Positions 1 through 4,939 of a stretch of 9,060 bases of DNA are shown piece after piece (within the stretch, counting starts at the first letter, position 1; each line of letters opens with the position of its first letter). This DNA comes from Pseudofrankia asymbiotica. GTDB lineage: Bacteria; Actinomycetota; Actinomycetes; Frankiales; Frankiaceae. The notes below the pieces were generated by a model. It saw nothing but the letters and a program-made list of their open reading frames with translations. It did no database searches and was not told the origin of the DNA. Location: assembly GCF_001983105.1 (NCBI RefSeq), contig NZ_MOMC01000008.1:197626-206685 (forward strand). The letters run 5' to 3'. Both the position numbers and the translations under genes were made by a program.

Positions 1-84
1 GCGCTGACAGCGCTCGCGCACGGGTGTGACAGCCGGTGGCGGCCGGGGGTCGCGGGCCAGCCGGGCCGCGGGCGGCACGTTCGG

Positions 85-115
85 ACACTACGGACTCACC
101 TCCAGGTGAGGTCAA
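85..115 (-). promoter_or_regulatory. MerR-type promoter with palindrome in a 19-bp spacer
   Basis: Read on the minus strand there is a -35 element TTGACC (115-110), a 19-bp spacer, and a -10 element TAGTGT (90-85). The spacer region carries the palindrome CTCACCTGGAGGTGAG (110-95), with 7-bp perfect arms around a 2-bp centre. An over-long 19-20 bp spacer filled by a palindrome is the established hallmark of promoters activated by MerR-family regulators, which untwist the DNA to realign the two elements. Transcription would start near 78 and run out of the window. The regulator and target gene are not visible. The MerR assignment is inferred from this geometry alone. Confidence 0.6.
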
Positions 116-252
116 AGGCATTTCGGCGCGTTACATGCCGGCCAACCGGTGGCCACCGGCCGGCCGCGGACCGCGCCGTGGTCGAACGTCGTGGTTCCGC
201 GCGCCGGCCGTACCAGTCCCAGCCGGCCGGCAGGTCAGCGACTGGTCCCATT

Positions 253-276
253 GAAGCGGACGCCGGAGTCCGCTTC
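253..276 (-). terminator. Stem-loop after the Clp-N gene
   Basis: Perfect 9-bp inverted repeat GAAGCGGAC (253-261) and GTCCGCTTC (268-276) with a 6-nt loop. It lies 22 nt past the stop codon of the Clp-N gene. There is no T-run after it in the direction of transcription, as is common for actinomycete terminators. Function as a terminator is inferred from position and stem strength. Confidence 0.55.
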
Positions 277-298
277 GCCTGGCGGCCGGGGCGCATCC

Positions 299-904
299 CT
301 AGGGGGACAGGCCACCGAGCCGGGCCCTGATCGCGGCGCGGTCGACGCCGAGCCGGTCGAGCAGGGCGGCGGCCGGGTCCGGTGGCGGGCGTTCCAGCAG
401 CGCGAGCAGCACAAGCTCAGGGGTGGCACGGAGACCTGGGCTGGCGGGCACGGCGACGAGGGCGCCCGACAGCACCGCGCGCGCGCCGGAGCTCAGTGCG
501 GTGCGCAGCTGGACGACCTGCGCGGGCGTCGGGCGCCGCCCTGCCCGGCCGAAGAGGTCCGCGCCACCGGCCATGGCGCCGGCCGGCTCGTCGCCCGCCC
601 CCGGGCCGTCCGCCACCGGCGGGATGGCCGGCCACGGATCCGCGTCGTCGTGGGCCGGTGTCCCGGCCGGCGCCGCGGCGACGGCGATGCCGAGCGCCCT
701 GAGCGCGTCCTGGTCCAGGATGGCGAGCGCCCCGCGCGCCGCGGCCAGGCCCACCCCGAGCGAGCGCGCCGCCTCGGTGTCCGGATGGTGCAGGACACCG
801 AGGAGCAGGTGCTCGGTGCCGATCCGCCGGTCGCCGCGCAGCCGTGCCTCGGCCAGCGCCGCGCTGACGACCCCACGGGCACCGGCGGCGAAGCGAGCGG
901 GCAT
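299..904 (-). CDS. Clp N-terminal double-domain protein, no ATPase
   Basis: A 201-residue protein made of two Clp N-terminal (Clp R) repeats and nothing else. Repeat 1 covers about residues 4-67 and has the signature segment IGTEHLLLGVL (28-38). Repeat 2 covers about 135-196 with a weaker match, RATPELVLLALL (159-170). They are joined by a Gly/Ala/Asp/Pro-rich linker (about 75-130). In ClpA/ClpC chaperones this domain binds adaptors and substrates. Here there is no Walker A or B motif, so it cannot act as an unfoldase itself. Stand-alone Clp-N proteins are common in actinomycetes and usually follow a small HTH gene, as here; their role is not settled. The start is secure: AGGAGGTGAT, a near-perfect match to the anti-Shine-Dalgarno, ends 5 nt before the ATG. 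It lies 95 nt downstream of the HTH gene, likely in one operon. Confidence 0.85.
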   Translation of the reverse strand: MPARFAAGARGVVSAALAEARLRGDRRIGTEHLLLGVLHHPDTEAARSLGVGLAAARGALAILDQDALRALGIAVAAAPAGTPAHDDADPWPAIPPVADGPGAGDEPAGAMAGGADLFGRAGRRPTPAQVVQLRTALSSGARAVLSGALVAVPASPGLRATPELVLLALLERPPPDPAAALLDRLGVDRAAIRARLGGLSP

Positions 905-999
905 CCTCCATCACCTCCTCTGGTGTCCTGTTCGGAATCAGTCCTGTTCGGCGTACCGGTGGCTCGGCGTGGCCGGTGGGATGTCGTGCGGCACGCGGA

Positions 1000-1212
1000 C
1001 TAGCAGGGCCCGCGGCCGTGCTTGGCATGCGCGGACTGGCGGGACACGCCCAGGGCGTCGCCGATCTGCTCCCACGACCAGCCCTGCTCTCGGGCGGTCA
1101 CGACGGCCTGCGCCTCCACCTGCTCGGCGAGCCGGTGGAGCGCCCCGACCGCCCGCAGGCCGAGCGCCGGGTCGCCGGCCCGCACCCGCGCCAGCAGATC
1201 ACCCACGTCCAT
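1000..1212 (-). CDS. Small helix-turn-helix DNA-binding protein
   Basis: A 70-residue protein. The N-terminal half (2-42) is an amphipathic helical stretch; residues 45-66, including WSWEQIGDALGVSRQSAHAKH, form a clear helix-turn-helix, with GVSRQSA as turn and recognition helix. It ends almost immediately after, so it is little more than a DNA-binding unit. Proteins of this kind recur next to Clp-N genes in actinomycetes, which suggests it regulates that operon. The start ATG has no Shine-Dalgarno before it. A -35 TTGACA and a CAGACT -10 placed 7 nt ahead of the ATG suggest a leaderless mRNA. The palindromes overlapping that promoter are obvious candidate binding sites, so autoregulation is likely but inferred. 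Confidence 0.8.
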   Translation of the reverse strand: MDVGDLLARVRAGDPALGLRAVGALHRLAEQVEAQAVVTAREQGWSWEQIGDALGVSRQSAHAKHGRGPC

Positions 1213-1215
1213 GGG

Positions 1216-1261
1216 CGTCAGTCTGGACTGACAACCAGAAGTCTGTCAATCCAGACTGACG
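1216..1261. promoter_or_regulatory. Compound palindromic operator between divergent operons
   Basis: An 18-bp inverted repeat with one mismatch (1216-1233 versus 1244-1261) surrounds a 10-nt centre. Each arm is itself a palindrome: GTCAGTCTGGACTGAC (1217-1232, 7-bp arms, perfect) and GTCAATCCAGACTGAC (1245-1260, one mismatch). The element AGTCTG also recurs at 1220-1225 and 1240-1245, exactly 20 bp apart, and inverted at 1252-1257. It lies between the HTH gene start (1212) and the recombinase start (1307). Two dimer sites 28 bp centre to centre is the natural reading. The binding protein is most likely the neighbouring HTH protein, by inference. Confidence 0.7.
1220..1249 (-). promoter_or_regulatory. 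Promoter of the HTH/Clp-N operon, probably leaderless
   Basis: On the minus strand, TTGACA (1249-1244) is a consensus -35. After an 18-bp spacer, CAGACT (1225-1220) keeps the A at position 2 and the T at position 6 of an actinomycete -10. Seven nucleotides later comes the ATG at 1212, the usual distance between a -10 and the transcription start, so the mRNA would begin at or next to the start codon. Both elements sit inside the palindromes of the operator, as expected for repression by steric block. Confidence 0.5.
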
Positions 1262-1306
1262 GCCGGGGTCTTGCTGACGCGGGACCCGGGGGAGAAGACT
1301 TCACCC

Positions 1307-2482
1307 ATGCCCACCGCACGCGAGCCGGCCGCCGACCGCACCGGCGCCGACGCCACCGGCGGCGAGTCGGCCGACGCCGCGCCGGCCGGCGAGGTGGCGA
1401 GGCTGCCCGCGCCGGCCGACGCCGACCTGGCCTGGGACGGCGACGCGGAGCTGACCGCCGCGCTGGCCGAGCGGGTGACGCAGTACGCCCGCGCCGCGCG
1501 GGCCACCTCGACGTGGCGGGCCTACGACACCGACCTGCGGCACTTCCGCGCCTGGTGCGCCGCCCGGCCGGCGGCACCCTCGGCGGTGCCGGCGAGCGCG
1601 CTGACCGTCGCCGGCTACATCGCCGCCCTCGCGGACGCCGGTTACAAGCCGTCGACGATCCGGCGGCGCCTCGCCGCGATCTCGGTCGCCCACCAGCTCG
1701 CGAAGGCGCCCAACCCGGCGTCGTCCCCCGAGGTCGCGACCGTGTGGGACGGCATCCGCCGCGTCCACGGCACCCGCCCCGCGCGCAAGGAGGCGCTGGA
1801 GACGTCGCTGCTCACCCGCGTCCTCGCGGCGATCGACGAACCACCCGCCGACGAGCCGCTCAGTACCGGCGCGGCCGCCGGCGAGACGGCGGCGCCCGCG
1901 GCGGCGGGCGGCACGGTGCCGGGCAGCGCGGCCGCGGCGCTCGCCGCCGTCCGCGACCGGGCACTGCTGCTCGTCGGGTTCGCCGGCTGCCTGCGCCGTT
2001 CCGAGCTGGTCGGCCTCGACGTCGCCGACATCGACGTCACCGCCGACGGGCTGGTGCTGTCGATCCACTCGTCGAAGACCGACCAGGAGGGCGCCGGCGC
2101 GCTCGTCGGCCTCGCCTACGGCTCCTACCGGCCGACCTGCCCCGTGCGGGCCTGGCAGGCCTGGGCCGCCGCCGCGAGGCTCACCGGCGGCCCGGCGTTC
2201 CGCGGGATCAACCGGCACGGCCACGTCGGCACCGGCCGGCTGCACCCCAGCTCGGTCGCCCGGATCGTGCAGCGCCGGGCCGCGGCCGCGGGCCTGGACC
2301 CGGCGGACTTCGCCGGCCACTCGCTGCGCTCCGGGTTCGCCACCGCCGCCGCCCGCGCCGGCGTCGCCGACCGGGCGATCATGCGGCAGGGCCGGTGGCG
2401 CTCGGCCTCGTCCCTGGACAGCTACGTGCGCGCGGGGCGGCTGTTCGACCGGGACAACCCGTCGGGCCGCGTCGGCCTCTAG
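1307..2482 (+). CDS. Tyrosine recombinase/integrase
   Basis: A 391-residue site-specific recombinase of the lambda-integrase/XerD superfamily. Residues 1-50 are a disordered Ala/Asp-rich leader. The SAM-like core-binding domain spans about 51-160, with STWRAYDTDLRHFRAW near its start. The catalytic domain spans about 210-391. The catalytic set is complete: R230 (LRRSEL), K257 (SSKTD), H338-x-x-R341 (GHSLRS), W364 in the His/Trp position (GRWRS) and nucleophile Y373 (SYVR). An Ala/Gly-rich insert (about 185-212) separates the domains. The C-terminal end, RAGRLFDRDNPSGRVGL, resembles a chromosomal integrase group not tied to a known phage. The start is ATG 1307, with GGGGGAGAAG ending 9 nt upstream; TTG 1271 in the same frame is possible but falls next to the operator. 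No att repeat or excisionase gene is visible. The TIR-WD40 gene follows after 54 nt on the same strand. Confidence 0.85.
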   Translation: MPTAREPAADRTGADATGGESADAAPAGEVARLPAPADADLAWDGDAELTAALAERVTQYARAARATSTWRAYDTDLRHFRAWCAARPAAPSAVPASALTVAGYIAALADAGYKPSTIRRRLAAISVAHQLAKAPNPASSPEVATVWDGIRRVHGTRPARKEALETSLLTRVLAAIDEPPADEPLSTGAAAGETAAPAAAGGTVPGSAAAALAAVRDRALLLVGFAGCLRRSELVGLDVADIDVTADGLVLSIHSSKTDQEGAGALVGLAYGSYRPTCPVRAWQAWAAAARLTGGPAFRGINRHGHVGTGRLHPSSVARIVQRRAAAAGLDPADFAGHSLRSGFATAAARAGVADRAIMRQGRWRSASSLDSYVRAGRLFDRDNPSGRVGL

Positions 2483-2536
2483 GGCGACGCGGGGGCGACT
2501 GGGCCGGGTGACCAGGCACGTGGGAGGCTCGCGGGT

Positions 2537-4162
2537 GTGACAACGGGCAGTGGGACAGGTGGTTCGGCGGCGCCGGGCGAGGTTCGCTGGGACCTCGCGG
2601 TGAGCTTCGCCGAGCAGGACCGCGGCTGGGCCGACTGGCTGGTCTGGCAGCTGCAGGACGCGGGCCGCCGCGCCACCGCCGCGCCGCTGCCCGCCGGCGG
2701 CCCGGGCGCGCCGGCAGTCGCGGCGGCGCTGCGGTCCGCCGCCGGGCACGCCGACCAGGTGCTCGTCGTCCTGTCCGCCGCCTACCTCGCCGCTCTCGGC
2801 GGCGAGAACACCGACCCGCCGGCCGGTGACCACGCCCCGGAGAGCGGCGCGGGCGGGATCCCGGCCGAGCGGATGGTCGTGGCCCGCGTCGAGGACCTGC
2901 GCCGGCCCGCGCTGCTCGCCGGCGCCGTGTCGTTCGACCTGTTCGGCCTGGAACCCCCGGTCGCCCGCGAGTGGCTGCGCCGCCAGCTCGCCGTCCTTCC
3001 GGCCACCCCGGCCCGCCCCGAGGGCGCCGCCCCGGCGCCGTCGGCCGGCGCCGCGCCCGTTCTGCCCGCCGCGGCGGCGGCATCCGCGGCGGACACGGCC
3101 AGACCCGCGGGACCCGCCGAGACGCGGCCCGTCGCCCCGGCCGAGCCGGCGGCCGAGGCGTCGGCGTCAGAGCCGACGCCGACGCCGACGCCGGGGATGC
3201 TCGCCGAGCTGGAGGGGGTCAACTCCCCGGTGCGTGCCGTCGCGCTCCCGTCGACCGGCGGAGTGCTGGTCAGCGGCGCTCAGGACGGCAAGGTCCGGCT
3301 GTTCGACCTGGCTGCCCCGACCCGGCCGGCCGCGCTCTCCGTGATCGAGTACGGCAGCCGGCTCACCCAGGAATGGGTGCGCGCCCTCGCGACCAGCGCC
3401 GACGGCACCCGGCTGGCCATCGCCGGCGACGGGATGCGGGTCATGCTGTGGGACATCACCGACCCCTCGGCGCCAGAAACGATCTTCAACGAGCGCGGCC
3501 ACCGCCACTACATCCGCGCGGTCGCGCTCAGCCCGGACGCCCACCTGCTCGCCTCCGGCGGCCAGGACAAGACCGTCGCCCTCTGGGACACCCGCCGCTC
3601 CGGGACGGCCAGCCTCCTCGTCGCGCTGACCGACCACCGCAAGGGGCTGCGGACCGTCGCGTTCAGCCCCGACGGGCGGCGCCTCGCCAGCGGCGGCGAC
3701 GACCACGCCGTCCTGCTCTGGGACCTGGCGGACCCGGCGAAGCCGACCAGGATCGCGACGCTCGACGCGCACCGCGACACCGTGTACGCCGCGCGGTACG
3801 TCCCGGCCGGGACCCTGCTGGCCACCGCCGGCGGCGACCGGCTCGCGCGGCTGTGGGACGTCGCGAGCCCGGCCCACCCGGAACCGGTCGCGGACCTCGC
3901 CGGGCACCGCAAGGCCGTGACGGCGCTGGCTGTCACGGCCGACGGCCGCGGGCTCGCCACGGGCGGCGCAGACGGTCAGGTGCTGCTGTGGGACATCACC
4001 GACCCGGCCCACCCGGCACGGGTCGCGGCGTTCACGGCCAGGCACGGCGGGATCAACGACCTGACGTTCTCCGGTGACGGCGCCCTGCTCGCCGCGGCCT
4101 GCGCGGGCAAGGCCACCGTCCTGTGGAGCACCGGTACCCTGCTCGCCACCGCGAACCACTGA
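2537..4162 (+). CDS. TIR domain - WD40 seven-bladed propeller protein
   Basis: A 541-residue, apparently cytosolic protein. Residues 17-153 form a TIR-like domain: WDLAVSFAEQDRGWADWLVWQLQDAG matches the first strand and helix, VLVVLSAAYL (75-84) the central strand, and RRPALLAGAVSFDLFGL (122-138) the typical end. A Pro/Ala linker (about 155-220) follows. Then seven WD40 blades, starting near residues 230, 280, 325, 370, 415, 460 and 505, most closing with LWD followed by a DPxxP segment (LWDITDP, LWDLADP). TIR domains of bacterial immunity often make or break NAD-derived molecules; WD40 propellers are binding platforms, so a sensor-effector role is plausible. The active site looks degenerate: no E-W motif after the YL strand, with only E90 near that position, and no clear W-x-x-G loop after the first helix. 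The start is GTG 2537, with GGGAGG 9 nt upstream. No hairpin separates it from the recombinase gene, so co-transcription is likely. Confidence 0.85.
   Translation: MTTGSGTGGSAAPGEVRWDLAVSFAEQDRGWADWLVWQLQDAGRRATAAPLPAGGPGAPAVAAALRSAAGHADQVLVVLSAAYLAALGGENTDPPAGDHAPESGAGGIPAERMVVARVEDLRRPALLAGAVSFDLFGLEPPVAREWLRRQLAVLPATPARPEGAAPAPSAGAAPVLPAAAAASAADTARPAGPAETRPVAPAEPAAEASASEPTPTPTPGMLAELEGVNSPVRAVALPSTGGVLVSGAQDGKVRLFDLAAPTRPAALSVIEYGSRLTQEWVRALATSADGTRLAIAGDGMRVMLWDITDPSAPETIFNERGHRHYIRAVALSPDAHLLASGGQDKTVALWDTRRSGTASLLVALTDHRKGLRTVAFSPDGRRLASGGDDHAVLLWDLADPAKPTRIATLDAHRDTVYAARYVPAGTLLATAGGDRLARLWDVASPAHPEPVADLAGHRKAVTALAVTADGRGLATGGADGQVLLWDITDPAHPARVAAFTARHGGINDLTFSGDGALLAAACAGKATVLWSTGTLLATANH
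3172..3193 (+). repeat. GCCGAC hexanucleotide repeat in TIR-WD40 linker
   Basis: Three tandem GCCGAC units plus a partial fourth encode the alternating Pro-Thr segment PTPTPTP at the end of the linker between the TIR and WD40 parts. Six-base units keep the frame, so gain or loss would only change linker length. Confidence 0.7.
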
Positions 4163-4180
4163 CCGGCGCTGACCCGGCGT

Positions 4181-4200
4181 CGTCCGGGCCGGCCCGGACG
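4181..4200. terminator. Bidirectional terminator between convergent genes
   Basis: A perfect 20-bp palindrome, CGTCCGGGCC followed by GGCCCGGACG, can fold as an 8-bp stem with a CCGG loop on either strand. It sits 18 nt after the TIR-WD40 stop codon and 2 nt past the stop of the convergent marR-like gene. The symmetry fits a terminator shared by both directions. No T-run is present. Confidence 0.65.
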
Positions 4201-4202
4201 GA

Positions 4203-4757
4203 CTAGTGGGTGCTCGGGTTGGGGTCGCGGGCGAAGCCGTGGAGTGCGGTGTGGTGCTCGAGGACCCGGGTGAGCAGGCGGATCAGCTCGGCGCGCTCCC
4301 GGGCGTCCAGGGGGGCGAGGAAGGCGTCCTGGAGATCGGCGGCCACCACGTCGAGCCTCGCCAGCCACGCACGCCCGGCCGGGGTGATCGCGATGATGTT
4401 GCGGCGCCGGTCGGCCGGGTCCTGCGCGCGCTCTACGTGGCCGGCCTGGACCAGCTCGTTGACCATGGCCGCGACGTCGCTGCGGTCGTACCCGCAGCGC
4501 CGGCCGAGGTCCGCCTGGCTCGACGAGCCGAACTCGTCGAGTGAGGCGAGCAGCGCGTAGTGGAAGCGGCGGCTGCCGACGGCGGTGAACGCCTCGGCGT
4601 TGAGGCGGTGCGAGTGCACCGCCGTCTTGTTCACCAGCCAGCCGGCGAGCCCGCGCAGCCGGGCCGGCCAGGACGCGGCGAGCCCTTCGGCCGTGGGTCC
4701 CGCGTCGTCCGTCGTGCCCGTCGTGGCGCCGCCCGCGGGGGCACGGCTCTCGCCCAC
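4203..4757 (-). CDS. MarR-family transcriptional regulator
   Basis: A 184-residue winged-helix regulator. After a disordered start (1-28), helices lead to the DNA-binding part: the recognition region QADLGRRCGYDRSDVAAMVN (81-100), then LVQAGHVER and the wing with DPADRRR (113-119) and NIIAITPAGRAWL. C-terminal helices (about 135-172) would form the dimer interface. DPxDRRxxxxxLTxxG is a MarR family signature. The start is GTG 4757 with only a weak purine stretch upstream; no better in-frame start is visible. It is divergent from the DHA2 exporter gene, the usual arrangement in which MarR represses the pump and itself until a toxic ligand binds. Its ligand cannot be told from sequence. Confidence 0.88.
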   Translation of the reverse strand: MGESRAPAGGATTGTTDDAGPTAEGLAASWPARLRGLAGWLVNKTAVHSHRLNAEAFTAVGSRRFHYALLASLDEFGSSSQADLGRRCGYDRSDVAAMVNELVQAGHVERAQDPADRRRNIIAITPAGRAWLARLDVVAADLQDAFLAPLDARERAELIRLLTRVLEHHTALHGFARDPNPSTH

Positions 4758-4779
4758 CTGGTCCCACCCACCTCATCCG

Positions 4780-4837
4780 ACAAATTTGTTGGCGTTACCC
4801 ACGAATCTTGCTAGTGTTGGCGACACCAACGTTGGTG
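4780..4837. promoter_or_regulatory. MarR-exporter operator region with repeated GTTGG half-sites
   Basis: Between the divergent marR-like and exporter genes lie several symmetric elements. ACAAATTTGT (4780-4789) is a perfect 10-bp palindrome. CACCAACGTTGGTG (4824-4837) is a perfect 14-bp palindrome. GTTGGCG occurs at 4788-4794 and 4816-4822, and CCAAC at 4826-4830 forms a spaced inverted repeat with GTTGG at 4816-4820. This part of the region is more AT-rich than its surroundings. The 14-bp palindrome would cover the predicted exporter transcription start, a good position for MarR repression. Assignment to MarR is inferred from context. Confidence 0.6.
4789..4817 (+). promoter_or_regulatory. 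Sigma70-type promoter of the exporter gene
   Basis: TTGGCG (4789-4794) as -35, a 17-bp spacer, and TAGTGT (4812-4817) as -10 fit the actinomycete TTGxxx / TAnnnT pattern. The transcription start would fall near 4824, leaving a leader of about 110 nt before the exporter ATG. The elements lie within the operator repeats. No equally good promoter for the marR-like gene is visible on the other strand. Confidence 0.5.
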
Positions 4838-4843
4838 GTCCCC

Positions 4844-4939
4844 ATGATAGTGCCGTCGAGGCCTGGCATCCCACATCCGGTCTCGGCGCCCGGCACGGAG
4901 ACCCCGCCACCGCGCGGGGCAGAGGGTGGAAACACATGA
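4844..4939 (+). CDS. Possible 31-codon leader ORF ahead of the exporter
   Basis: ATG 4844 opens a 31-codon frame, rich in Pro and Gly and containing PPPRG, that stops at TGA 4937-4939. The stop overlaps the exporter ATG in the pattern ATGA, so the two would be translationally coupled. It begins about 20 nt after the predicted transcription start, with a modest GGTGG 5 nt before the ATG. Codon usage is less GC-biased at third positions than in the neighbouring genes, which argues against a conserved protein but not against a short leader peptide. It may be chance. Confidence 0.3.
   Translation: MIVPSRPGIPHPVSAPGTETPPPRGAEGGNT
4902..4919 (+). promoter_or_regulatory. Small hairpin just before the exporter ribosome-binding site
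   Basis: CCCCGC (4902-4907) and GCGGGG (4914-4919) form a perfect 6-bp GC stem with a 6-nt loop. It ends 2 nt before GAGGG (4922-4926), the probable Shine-Dalgarno of the exporter. It lies inside the possible leader ORF, so ribosomes on that ORF would melt it. A role in attenuation is only a possibility. Confidence 0.3.

Larger units (their letters stand above)
1..298. other. Left-end region without a convincing gene
   Basis: No open frame here looks like a real protein; the frames present are arginine- and proline-rich translations typical of non-coding GC-rich DNA. The stretch contains a MerR-type promoter reading leftward (85-115) and a perfect 9-bp hairpin (253-276), annotated separately. 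It also has a 14-bp palindrome CCGGTGGCCACCGG (146-159) of unknown meaning. A leftward gene could start at GTG 78-76 or GTG 21-19, which share a frame open to the left edge, but too little of it is inside the window to judge. Confidence 0.6.

Noticed and set aside
146..159. Perfect 14-bp palindrome CCGGTGGCCACCGG
   Set aside because: It has no loop, no gene next to it, and CCGG/GGCC palindromes are frequent by chance in such GC-rich DNA.
1301..2833. A 510-codon minus-strand frame and a 511-codon plus-strand frame (976-2511) over the recombinase
   Set aside because: Both are shadows of the recombinase reading frame; only that frame shows the complete R-K-H-R-W-Y catalytic set and a sensible ribosome-binding site.
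4585..4935. N-terminal extension of the exporter by 117 codons
   Set aside because: It would overlap the marR-like gene and its promoter region; ATG 4936 has a Shine-Dalgarno and gives the normal DHA2 start before TM1.
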